Source: Pseudomonas putida W15Oct28
GTDB lineage: Bacteria; Pseudomonadota; Gammaproteobacteria; Pseudomonadales; Pseudomonadaceae
Length of the DNA stretch: 46,790 nt
Direction: 5' to 3'
Assembly: GCF_000708715.2 (NCBI RefSeq)
Contig: NZ_JENB01000039.1
Coordinates: forward strand, 1 to 46,790
The position numbers and the translations under genes were made by a program. Shown here piece after piece: positions 24,098 to 31,742 of this stretch (its first letter is position 1; each line of letters opens with the position of its first letter). Under the pieces are notes generated by a model. The model was not told where the DNA came from and searched no databases. It worked only from the letters and a program-made list of their open reading frames with translations.

Positions 24098-25780
24098 TCA
24101 GTCTGCCAGGGCGATCGGGCCGATTTCGTCGAACACATCGCCCGGGCCGGGGTTGTCCGGGTGGGTCTGGCCACCGAAGTGGTTCATGATACCCCACACC
24201 GCATTCAGCGACGTCTGCACCGCGCCTTCGACCCACGCCGGGGTCCACGACACGTCGTCACCGGCGATGAACATGCCGCGCTGCTCGCTAGGCATGTCCT
24301 GCTGCATGAAGTGTGCGTACATGCGCTGGTTGTAGCGGTAATGGCCCGGCAGTGCGCCCTTGAAGGCGCCGAGGAAGTGCGGGTCGGCCTCCCAGGAAAT
24401 GGTGATCGGGTCGCCGATGATGTGCCCGGCGATATCGGTCTTGGGGTAGATTTTCTTCAGCGCATCCAGGGCCAGCTGCACGCGTTTTTCCACCGGGTGC
24501 GGCAGCATTTTCAACGCGTCGCTCATCCAGGCGTAGGACAGGCAGATCACCCCCGGCTTGTCGTCGCCATTGTCGAACAGGTAGGTGCCGCGGGTGAGGC
24601 GGTCGGTGAGGGTCATGCTCATCAGGTCGCGGCCGGTTTGCGGGTCTTTGTCCTTCCAGAACGGCCGGTCGACCATGACGAATGTCTTCGACGACTGCAT
24701 GTAGCGGGTGCGGTCCAGGGCCATCCACATCTTCTGCGAAAACAGCGATTCCTCGCAGTCGATCTGGGTGGTCAGCAGCCAGGTCTGGCAGGTGGCGAGC
24801 ACGGCGCCGTAGTGCCGGGTGTCGCCCCAGTTGTCGGTGACCGCCAGGCGGCCATCGGCTGCACGGGCAATGCGCTTGACCCCGGTGCGCGGCGCGCCGC
24901 CGTGCAGGCCGCTCAGGCTGGTGCCCTCTGGCCAGTGGGCGCAGCGCTCCGGCACATGGCGCCAGATACCCTGCGGCACCTGCTCCACACCGCCGACCAC
25001 CAGGTGTTGGTGGTCGTCGCAGTTGGTCATCACCACGCGGAAGATTTCCAGCATCGAGTTGGGGAAGTCCGAGTCCCAGCCGCCGGTGCCAAAGCCGACC
25101 TGGCCGAACACTTCGCGGTGCTGGAAGCTCAGTTTGGCGAACGAGCGCGAGGTGGCGACGAAGTCGTAGAAGGTACGGTCATCCCACAGCGGCACCAGCT
25201 TGTTCCACAGTTCCTTCAGGCGCGGTACATCCCGGTCGCGGATGGCTTGCTGGATGTCGGCGAACTGGGCGCCACTTTCCAGCGCGTCGGCCCAGGCGTC
25301 GGCCACTTCGTGGAACAGCGTGGGCAGGTCGGAGGTTTTTTCCGCGTAGTAGGTCTGGCCTTCCAGGTCGATCACCGTGCTGCCCGACGCCGGGGTCAGC
25401 GGGTTGGGGAAGGGCTTGGTTTCCAGGCCCAGCTTGTCCACATAGTGGTAGAACGCAGTGGACGACACCGGGAAACGCATGCCGCCGAGTTCGGCGATGA
25501 TCCCGTCGGTGCCGTTGAAGGTTTGCGAACGCAGCCGGCCACCCAGCTTGGACGCCTCGTACACCACCGGCTTCAAGCCCAGCTTCATCAGCTCGTAAGC
25601 CGCCACCAGGCCAGCGATACCGGCACCCACGATGGCCACTTCTTCACCCTGGCGCTCAGCCGGAATGCTGCCGAGGCCTGCGGGGTGTTCCAGCCAGTCG
25701 TCGAAGGCGAACGGGAAGTCCGGGCCGAAGATAGTGATGGGCTGCTTGCCGTCGGCGGGGTGGCGGTTTTTCTTGTTCAT
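24098..25780 (-). CDS. davB: L-lysine 2-monooxygenase DavB (flavin amine oxidase family)
   Basis: FAD enzyme of 560 aa, often annotated tryptophan 2-monooxygenase. It converts L-lysine with O2 to 5-aminovaleramide, CO2 and water. N-terminal dinucleotide motif VAIVGAGIAGLVAAYELMKL (GxGxxG at 52-57), then VVYEASKLGGRLRS; C-terminal FAD motif MFIAGDDVSWTPAWVEGAVQ. Operon davB-davA. AAGGTCAC lies just before the ATG. An Lrp/AsnC regulator is immediately upstream and a palindrome at 25904-25943 lies in its leader. A tryptophan-specific role is possible but less likely given the davA partner. Confidence 0.9.
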   Translation of the reverse strand: MNKKNRHPADGKQPITIFGPDFPFAFDDWLEHPAGLGSIPAERQGEEVAIVGAGIAGLVAAYELMKLGLKPVVYEASKLGGRLRSQTFNGTDGIIAELGGMRFPVSSTAFYHYVDKLGLETKPFPNPLTPASGSTVIDLEGQTYYAEKTSDLPTLFHEVADAWADALESGAQFADIQQAIRDRDVPRLKELWNKLVPLWDDRTFYDFVATSRSFAKLSFQHREVFGQVGFGTGGWDSDFPNSMLEIFRVVMTNCDDHQHLVVGGVEQVPQGIWRHVPERCAHWPEGTSLSGLHGGAPRTGVKRIARAADGRLAVTDNWGDTRHYGAVLATCQTWLLTTQIDCEESLFSQKMWMALDRTRYMQSSKTFVMVDRPFWKDKDPQTGRDLMSMTLTDRLTRGTYLFDNGDDKPGVICLSYAWMSDALKMLPHPVEKRVQLALDALKKIYPKTDIAGHIIGDPITISWEADPHFLGAFKGALPGHYRYNQRMYAHFMQQDMPSEQRGMFIAGDDVSWTPAWVEGAVQTSLNAVWGIMNHFGGQTHPDNPGPGDVFDEIGPIALAD

Positions 25781-25903
25781 GAAGTGACCTTGCCAGAGGG
25801 GCTGCGCGGGGAGCGGAGCCTGAGTATAGGAGATGCCTGGCGGTCATTTTAGGGAGTGGGGCGTTCGTAATTAAGGTTCAGAGTGGTGTCTGAATGTATT
25901 TTC

Positions 25904-25943
25904 ATTCGTCATATTTACCAGTACAAGATCAATTATGACGAGT
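25904..25943. promoter_or_regulatory. Candidate Lrp/AsnC-type operator upstream of davBA
   Basis: Inverted arms ATTCGTCATA (25904-25913) and TATGACGAGT (25934-25943) match in 9 of 10 positions across a 20-bp AT-rich centre; centre-to-centre distance is 30 bp, about three helical turns. It lies in the 189-bp gap between the Lrp-type gene and davB. The spacing suits an octameric Lrp-family protein. No promoter hexamers could be fixed here, and the link is inference. Confidence 0.42.
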
Positions 25944-25969
25944 AAAGCCAGGGGTGCCAGATGTTCCAA

Positions 25970-26431
25970 TCAAATTGGCTGCCCGCGGTCTACCTTGCTG
26001 CTGAGAATGATCGACGTGGTGGTCTTCTCCACCCCGTCGACACTGCCGATCTGGTCGAGCAGCTGGTCCAACTGTTCGGGCGAATCCGTACGTAGCCAAG
26101 CTACGTAGTCGAACTCGCCGCTCACTGCACACAGCTGCTGCACCTGGCCCATGGCACTCAAGCGCCGCACCACTTCCTTACCGGAACGCGGCTGCACCTT
26201 GATCCCCACGTACGCTTGCAGTCCGCCGCCTAACACACTCTGGCCCAGGCGCACGCCATAGCCGGAGATGACCTTGTTCTTCTCCAGCCGTTCCAGGCGC
26301 GAGTTCACGGTGGTGCGGGCGATGCCCAACTGGCGGGCGAGGGTGGCGACGCTTTCGCGGGCGTTGATCTGCAGCAGGGCGATCAACTGGCGATCGATTT
26401 CATCCAGCGTGATGGAGCGGGAATCCGACAT
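25970..26431 (-). CDS. Lrp/AsnC family transcriptional regulator
   Basis: Protein of 153 aa. N-terminal winged HTH LDEIDRQLIALLQINARESV, TLARQLGIARTTVNSRLERL (about residues 9-52), then the RAM/ligand domain with GVRLGQSVLGGGLQAYVGIK and AVSGEFDYVAWLRTDSPEQL. It lies directly upstream of davBA on the same strand, so it is probably a lysine-responsive activator or repressor of that pair. Upstream in-frame sequence is REP-derived and excluded. Confidence 0.9.
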   Translation of the reverse strand: MSDSRSITLDEIDRQLIALLQINARESVATLARQLGIARTTVNSRLERLEKNKVISGYGVRLGQSVLGGGLQAYVGIKVQPRSGKEVVRRLSAMGQVQQLCAVSGEFDYVAWLRTDSPEQLDQLLDQIGSVDGVEKTTTSIILSSKVDRGQPI

Positions 26432-26520
26432 GGCGAGTCTCTTCGGTTGGCCCGCTAGCCTAGCCAGCCAACGGCAATCAGGGCAAGGCCGGGCACAGGT
26501 GACCAATCTGACGCGATCCC

Positions 26521-26656
26521 CTGTAGGAGCGTCCTTGCCGGGGCGCCGGACCGGTCGGAAAGGGCTGCGCAGCAGCCCCAGCAATATTTGCGTCACTGCT
26601 GAAATCCCGGGGCCGCTTTGCGGCCCTATCGCGACGCAAGGCCGCTCCCACACAGG
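26521..26656. repeat. Mixed REP pair (class D unit plus class C unit)
   Basis: Unit 26521-26580 has the class D order CTGTAGGAGCGTCCTTGCCG, GGGCGCCGGACCGGTCGG, GGGCTGCGCAGCAGCCCC. Unit 26609-26656 is class C inverted: GGGGCCGCTTTGCGGCCC, CGCGACGCAAGGCCGCTCCC. Two subfamilies thus form one inverted pair. It lies between the Lrp gene and the divergent acetyltransferase. Confidence 0.72.
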
Positions 26657-26733
26657 AACCGCGTATGCCTTGGAGGCTGCGTCTTCGGTGTGAATTCGGC
26701 ATGATGAAGCGATAGTCCAACGGGAACCTCAGT

Positions 26734-27294
26734 GTGAACCTCGACCTCCTGCTCGAATGTTGGCGACTGGAAGTCTCCAACAAGAAAAGGCCCGGACGCC
26801 GTATCAGCCTGCTGTTCAACGTGCTGCGCCGTGCACGCAAGGACAACAAGCTGCGCTTTCTGTTTGCCTTCCGCCTGGCCCAGTACCTCGACGCCCGCGG
26901 CGGCCTGGCCCGGCGTCATGCCCGGCGCATGGAGCAGCGGCTCAACCTCAAGTACGCGGTGGACATCGACATCGGCGCACAGATCGCCCCCGGCCTGCGC
27001 ATCGCGCACCTGCCGGGGGTGGTGATTACCCGGCACGTGAGCATCGGGCGCAATTTCTTCATTCGGCAGAACTGCTCGATCGGCATCAAGACCCTCGGGT
27101 TGGCGGAATACGCGCTGCGCATTGGCGACAATGTGAGCATGGGCGCCAACAGTTGTATCGTTGCCGACCGTATCGAGATTGGTGACGACGTGGTGATCGG
27201 GGCGATGTCGCTGGTTACCCGGGATATTCCGGCTGGCATGACGTTCTACAACCCGCGCCAGGTCGAGATGCGGCCTGTCAGAAGGTCATCTTGA
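26734..27294 (+). CDS. Serine-acetyltransferase-like hexapeptide-repeat transferase
   Basis: Protein of 186 aa with a left-handed beta-helix from about residue 75 to 170. The repeats include IDIGAQIAPGLRIAHLPGVV, ITRHVSIGRNFFIRQNCSIG and LRIGDNVSMGANSCIVADRI. Candidate catalytic H in RIAHLPGVV. The N-terminal part is a short basic helical region, not the full CysE domain, so it more likely acetylates a sugar or amino sugar than serine. The start is GTG at 26734 with only a weak SD. Its last 17 bp overlap the convergent oprB gene. Confidence 0.82.
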   Translation: MNLDLLLECWRLEVSNKKRPGRRISLLFNVLRRARKDNKLRFLFAFRLAQYLDARGGLARRHARRMEQRLNLKYAVDIDIGAQIAPGLRIAHLPGVVITRHVSIGRNFFIRQNCSIGIKTLGLAEYALRIGDNVSMGANSCIVADRIEIGDDVVIGAMSLVTRDIPAGMTFYNPRQVEMRPVRRSS

Positions 27295-28570
27295 TCTGCA
27301 AACCCGCCGCCAGCGCATTGCCCCTTTGCTTGCCAAAGAACGCCCCTGGCTCGATGTAGTACTGCAAGTCCGGGCGCAGCAGTAGCCACGGCGTTACTTG
27401 TGCACCGTAGTTGAGTTCCAGCACTTGCTCGCCGCTGTCGAGGCCGGCAACAACAGCAAAGTCTTCTGTGGGGGCGGCAGCAGCTTCCTGCGCATCCCGC
27501 GTGCGCGGGTTGATGACGGCGCGGCCATAGCCGAAGGAAATAGCGTCATGCGGGCGGCTGGCAAACGGCTTCTGTTTGACCAGGCCAAGCGAGTACCAGC
27601 GGCGCATTGGCGAGGTCGCGGCGTTACTGGTGGCTGCTTGCCCGAACACTCTCAGGACACTGGCCGGGTCCTGCTCATCACGCCAGATTGCCTGGTCGAC
27701 CAGCAGGTAAGCGCCGGTGCGGCTGCTGCTTTTGCCAGTGCCGCCAATCTTGGGGTAGTCGGACGTGTCGTAGTACCAGCCAACTTTGTACTGGCCATCG
27801 AGAAATGCACGGTTATTGAAGATCGCCTCCAGTGGCAGGATCGCGCCCGTGGTGCCGTTACTGGGCATGGCGAACGCTTTGGAGACGCGAGCGTTGTAAT
27901 CCGGGTTTACCTGGAACAGTGCCGTTTGCAGGGTTAGCGACGGGTTTACGTCATAGCGCAACTCGCCACCCCAATGTGCTGTCGGGTAGTTGCCCCAGCC
28001 ACTCCCGCTGGACATGGTAAGCGGGTGTGCACAAAAACCGGCACTGACAAAGTTGGCCAGGATCGGCATGCCGCCGAACTCGGTACCCATGACCATGTAA
28101 CCGACTTTGGCGGACAGGTCTGGCGAAAACAGATTGCGCTGGTAACTCAGTTCGGTCAGCCGTGTGTACTCGCCCCCGTAGATTTCTTGCGCGGACATGC
28201 GATTGCCAATCAGGTCTTCCGTGGCGCTGTGGCCGCGACGATCATTGATCACCACTTGCACGCGTCCGGCATCTGGTATGTCGAGCAGTTTGCTCAAGTC
28301 GAACTGAGCGCCCAGACGTATCTGTTGTGCATAGCGGGTACCGCGCTTGATACCGCCATGCAGGTTGGAAAGGGTTTCCGAGGTGTAGTCGCCCGTCAGC
28401 TTTATGCCCTGGTCTGCCAGCTTCTGGCGCTGCCCGCCCCAGTTGCCGGTGAGCGTAGGTTGGGTCATCAGGTTGGCAGTATCGGCCAGTGCGCAGGACA
28501 GTGGCACAAGGCAAAGAGACAAACCGCTGCACAGGCTGCTGATCAGCACGGCGCGGAAGGGTAATGACAT
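27278..28570 (-). CDS. oprB: OprB-family carbohydrate-selective porin
   Basis: Outer-membrane porin of 430 aa. Signal peptide about 1-29 (LCLVPLSCALA, cut before DTANLM). The mature start LTGNWGGQRQKLADQGIKLT is the OprB family signature, as are YGAQVTPWLLLRPDLQYYIEPG near the end and a terminal phenylalanine (IKMTF) for BAM-mediated insertion. It would admit glucose or other polyols for the periplasmic-facing dehydrogenase encoded upstream. The gene lies 119 bp after that dehydrogenase, behind a hairpin terminator. Confidence 0.9.
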   Translation of the reverse strand: MSLPFRAVLISSLCSGLSLCLVPLSCALADTANLMTQPTLTGNWGGQRQKLADQGIKLTGDYTSETLSNLHGGIKRGTRYAQQIRLGAQFDLSKLLDIPDAGRVQVVINDRRGHSATEDLIGNRMSAQEIYGGEYTRLTELSYQRNLFSPDLSAKVGYMVMGTEFGGMPILANFVSAGFCAHPLTMSSGSGWGNYPTAHWGGELRYDVNPSLTLQTALFQVNPDYNARVSKAFAMPSNGTTGAILPLEAIFNNRAFLDGQYKVGWYYDTSDYPKIGGTGKSSSRTGAYLLVDQAIWRDEQDPASVLRVFGQAATSNAATSPMRRWYSLGLVKQKPFASRPHDAISFGYGRAVINPRTRDAQEAAAAPTEDFAVVAGLDSGEQVLELNYGAQVTPWLLLRPDLQYYIEPGAFFGKQRGNALAAGLQIKMTF

Positions 28571-28640
28571 TTTGGGCGGGCTCCCTTGCTTGAGAAATGG
28601 TTGAGCCGTTCAGGCATTTGCGTGATGGGCCACTGGCGGG

Positions 28641-28669
28641 AAAAAAAATCCCCGCGAGCGGGGATTTTT
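28641..28669. terminator. Two-way terminator between quinoprotein dehydrogenase and oprB
   Basis: Eight A, then ATCCCCGC / GCGGGGAT (28648-28655 with 28658-28665), then a T run. On the minus strand it gives a stem followed by eight T, 21 bp after the dehydrogenase stop. oprB should therefore have its own promoter or rely on read-through. Confidence 0.85.
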
Positions 28670-28689
28670 CGTCATGCAGCAACGAGCCG

Positions 28690-31125
28690 TTACGGCTTGA
28701 TGCTGTCAGGCAGGGCGTAGGCGATGATGTAATCGCCCACATCTGGCGAGTGGCTCATGCCGCCAGCGGAGATCACCACATACTGCTTACCGGTCTTGGG
28801 GGACTTGTAGATCAGCGGTGCTGCTACGGCACCTACAGGCAAGCGGGCCTTCCACACTTCCTTGCCGGTGGCCGAATCGAGGGCGCGCAGGTAGTAATCC
28901 TGGGTGCCAGCGAAGAACACCAGGCCGGATGCGGTCGAGGTTGGGCCGCCAAGTGTCGGCATACCCAGCGGGATCTGCATGTGCGTCTTGATCCCCAGTG
29001 GGCCAGTATCCTGAACCGTGCCCAGTGGCACCTGCCACACCAGCTTCTGGGTGTTGAGGTCAATGGCGCTCATGCTGCCGAACGGTGGCGTATTGCAAGG
29101 CACGCCCAGCGGGGACTGGAGGATGTCGATTTTCACGCCGCCATAGATGCCCGCGACCTGTGGGCGGATAGTGCCCATGAAGCCCGGCACCTCATCGGTC
29201 GACACTTTGTATTTGCGCGTGTCTTCCTTGGTTACCAACGACATGCGCAGCGGCATGCGCATGTCATTGACGAACATCATGCCGGTGTTTTCATCAATCG
29301 AAATGCCACCCCAGTTCATGCCGCCCAACAGCCCGGGCCATTCGATGTACGGCTTTTCAGTGGGCGGTGTGAACGGGCCGACGTACACCGAGTCCTTGAA
29401 CATGATTCGGCAGTAGAGCTGGTCGAACGTGGACACGCCCCACATCGACTGTTCGGTCAGAGGGTCTGCGCCAATCACTGGCATGCCAGAGGAGTAAGGC
29501 TGGGTCGGTGACAGGTGTTCGCCTTCTGCAGCGGGTGAAGTGGGAACAGGGCGCTCCTGCACCTCAGTGACGGGTTCGCCAGTGCGGCGATCCAGCACGA
29601 AGATATGGCCGGTCTTGGTGGTCTGGATCAGGACCGGGGTCTTCACCCCTTGTGCGTTCTTCATCTCGTAAAGCACGGGTTGCGAAGGCAGGTCGTAGTC
29701 CCAGACATCATGATGAACAGTCTGGAAAACCCACTTGGCCTTACCCGTCGATGCATCGACTGCGACAATCGCTGTGCCGAACTTTTCTTTCACCTGGTTG
29801 CGGTCGCCACCCCAATAGTCAGGTGGGCCATTACCGGTAGGCAGGTAGACCAGGTTCAGTTCTTTGTCGTAGGTGGGAATGGTCCATACGTTAGGTGTTT
29901 CAAGCGCGAACTGATGGTCAGCTGCCGCTGTGTCCGTGCCCTCGGGCGCACCGACATCCCAGGCCCATACCAACGCACCGGTCAGCACATCGAATGCGCG
30001 CACGGCGCCGGAAGGCTCGCCGGCCACGATGTCACGCACCCAGCCACCCACCACCGTGAGGTGGCCCATGACCACAGGCAGGGACGTCGGGTGATAGCGC
30101 TTGCTGTTTTCCGTTGGCCCCATGCCTTTCTTCAGGTCAACGTAACCGGCCTCGCCGAAGTTGGGGCACAGGGCACCGGTGTGTGCATCCAGGGCAAACA
30201 GCCGGGCATCGACTGACGACACCAGGATGCGCTGGCGGCATTGTTGCTCGCTGGCGTGAGAGGCTTTCACCTCGGCGCTCAGGCTGTCATCGCTGTCGAT
30301 GTCGTAATAGCCCACGCCACGGCAAGTCACGTGCTCTGCGCTTTTGGCGTGAGGGTCGAACTTCCACAGGGGTTTGCCGCTATCGCCATCAAGCGCAGTG
30401 ATCAGGTTTTCCGGTGTGCACGAATACAGGACGTTGCCGATCTGCAAAGGCGTGTTCTCGTCGACACCAGCACCTGCACCCGTGGTTCTGCGGCCGGTCC
30501 GGTAGGTCCAGGCAACTTGCAGGTCCTTGACGTTTTTCGGGGTGATTTGCGTGTACGGGGCGAAGCGCGTCCCCGAGGCGTTGCGCCCGAAGAACTCCCA
30601 GTTTCCTGGGGCATCGGAGATTGCGTCAGGGTTTGGTTGGCTAACTGCCGCGACTGGGTTCGAAATGCCGCCATGCGGGAAGAAGGCAGCGACGAACGTG
30701 GCGATCAATGCCAGGAACACAGCAAAGCCGCAGCGCTTGGCAGCTCGGCGTGTGGCCGAAGCGGTGTTGGGCAGTGCACCACCCACCCACAGGCTCAGGG
30801 TCAGGATGATGGCTGGAACGACCAGGCGAGGCAGCAGTTGCCAGTAGCTGAACTGGCCCACCTCGTAAAATGCCCAGGCGCAGGTAGCAAGGAATATCAG
30901 GATGGAAATTACAGTACTGATACGCTTGCGCAGGAATACCAGTACGGCCAGCACGGCGTAGGCAAGTCCCGCAAGCAAGTAGTAACTCGATCCGCCCAGT
31001 GCCAGAAGTTTGGAGCCGCCGTAAATCAATGCCACCGCTACACCCATTACAAGTAGCGAAAAAAGCAGTCGCGCAGCATTGCTTAACGAGCGCCTCCCGG
31101 CGTTGGAACTTTTGTCATCCGTCAT
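28690..31125 (-). CDS. gcd: Membrane-bound PQQ-dependent dehydrogenase, glucose/quinate/shikimate family
   Basis: Protein of 811 aa (glucose dehydrogenases are about 800). Five N-terminal hydrophobic segments (about residues 18-155) anchor it in the inner membrane and pass electrons to ubiquinone. The rest is an eight-blade PQQ propeller facing the periplasm. Conserved with E. coli Gcd: EHVTCRGVGYYD (substrate-binding H), HHDVWDYDLPSQP (D476/D478 region), TTKTGHIFVLDRRTGEP (PQQ lysine), GDYIIAYALPD at the end. The usual GGHGSFGT stretch, which holds E. coli H775, is GGMSHSPD here and one residue shorter, so the substrate may not be plain glucose. It is partnered with oprB and 5 kb from the pqq cluster. 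Confidence 0.85.
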   Translation of the reverse strand: MTDDKSSNAGRRSLSNAARLLFSLLVMGVAVALIYGGSKLLALGGSSYYLLAGLAYAVLAVLVFLRKRISTVISILIFLATCAWAFYEVGQFSYWQLLPRLVVPAIILTLSLWVGGALPNTASATRRAAKRCGFAVFLALIATFVAAFFPHGGISNPVAAVSQPNPDAISDAPGNWEFFGRNASGTRFAPYTQITPKNVKDLQVAWTYRTGRRTTGAGAGVDENTPLQIGNVLYSCTPENLITALDGDSGKPLWKFDPHAKSAEHVTCRGVGYYDIDSDDSLSAEVKASHASEQQCRQRILVSSVDARLFALDAHTGALCPNFGEAGYVDLKKGMGPTENSKRYHPTSLPVVMGHLTVVGGWVRDIVAGEPSGAVRAFDVLTGALVWAWDVGAPEGTDTAAADHQFALETPNVWTIPTYDKELNLVYLPTGNGPPDYWGGDRNQVKEKFGTAIVAVDASTGKAKWVFQTVHHDVWDYDLPSQPVLYEMKNAQGVKTPVLIQTTKTGHIFVLDRRTGEPVTEVQERPVPTSPAAEGEHLSPTQPYSSGMPVIGADPLTEQSMWGVSTFDQLYCRIMFKDSVYVGPFTPPTEKPYIEWPGLLGGMNWGGISIDENTGMMFVNDMRMPLRMSLVTKEDTRKYKVSTDEVPGFMGTIRPQVAGIYGGVKIDILQSPLGVPCNTPPFGSMSAIDLNTQKLVWQVPLGTVQDTGPLGIKTHMQIPLGMPTLGGPTSTASGLVFFAGTQDYYLRALDSATGKEVWKARLPVGAVAAPLIYKSPKTGKQYVVISAGGMSHSPDVGDYIIAYALPDSIKP

Positions 31126-31616
31126 AGTTGTGTGAGCTCTGTTGGTGAGTACATGGCTGTTCCCTCAGGGTGCGAGCAACCAGGCCAGTCAGTGGGCCGT
31201 TGTTAGTTCTTGCGGGTGGTGCGTACAAAAATGCGGTGCACGGCTCCGCCAAAGGCAAAGTTCGCCATGGGCGTCAGCGCGATGGAAGGCATGCCTTTGA
31301 TCCTGGCTGCAGGTCAGCACGGTGGTGTTGCGTGATGGGTTAAAACAAAGTTTGACGCGGTGTTTGATATCCAGTGCCGGGCAAAAGATGCTGGCGTTGT
31401 TTTTAGTTTAAAACGCTGTACGGACTGGATAAATCAAGCAGTCTGGAAAAGAGTATTTTTGAATTGGTAACAATTTATGTGGGCCTCGGCTGTTGCCCTT
31501 GGGACGAAGGTGCCGGACTGGAATGTCGCCGCGTTGTATCACCGGCAGTTTTGCAGGGGGGATTTTTTGTGAGAGCGGCTTGGTATCGGAAAGCGCTTTA
31601 GGCAGGACGTGAGAAC
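31126..31616. other. 491-bp non-coding region upstream of the quinoprotein dehydrogenase
   Basis: AT-rich relative to the neighbours, particularly 31330-31490. It must hold the dehydrogenase promoter, but I could not pick hexamers with confidence. A 29-codon minus-strand reading frame (31203-31292, MPSIALTPMANFAFGG, VHRIFVRTTRKN) has a weak AGGA before its ATG. It could be a leader peptide or the remnant of a lost gene; I do not recognise it. Confidence 0.5.
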
Positions 31617-31617
31617 G

Positions 31618-31643
31618 AAAAAGCCGCGCATTTGCGCGGCTTT
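31618..31643 (-). terminator. Terminator after the tRNA gene
   Basis: On the minus strand AAAGCCGCGC-AAAT-GCGCGGCTTT followed by TT, beginning 6 nt after the tRNA CCA end. Confidence 0.88.
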
Positions 31644-31649
31644 CGTATT

Positions 31650-31726
31650 TGGTGGGCCCACACGGACTTGAACCGTGGACCAAAGGATTATGAGTCCTCT
31701 GCTCTAACCAACTGAGCTATAGGCCC
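31650..31726 (-). tRNA. tRNA with CAU anticodon, probably tRNA-Ile2
   Basis: A full cloverleaf of 77 nt with encoded CCA. Acceptor GGGCCTA pairs with TGGGCCC (one G-U pair), the D-loop has AGCTCAGTTGGTTAGAGC, the anticodon CAT is at 31692-31690, and the T arm is CGGTTCAAGTCCG. The acceptor carries C4-G69 and C5-G68, determinants of lysidine synthase TilS, and the variable loop TTGGTC matches E. coli tRNA-Ile2. This favours an AUA-reading isoleucine tRNA over elongator methionine. It lies 16 bp after rmcA on the same strand. Confidence 0.93.
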
Positions 31727-31742
31727 TCAGTAAGTGGCCGGA

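Noticed and set aside
23981..25852. 623-codon plus-strand frame across davA/davB
   Set aside because: Antisense to davB, with no recognisable motif.
31408..31683. 91-codon minus-strand frame overlapping the tRNA
   Set aside because: It begins within the tRNA T-arm region and runs through the tRNA terminator; not a plausible gene.
27270..31726. Genomic island integrated in the tRNA gene
   Set aside because: I looked for a direct repeat of the tRNA 3' end (GGGCCCACACGG side) near 27.3-28.6 kb and found none, and there is no integrase. A tRNA-site integration is not supported, only possible.
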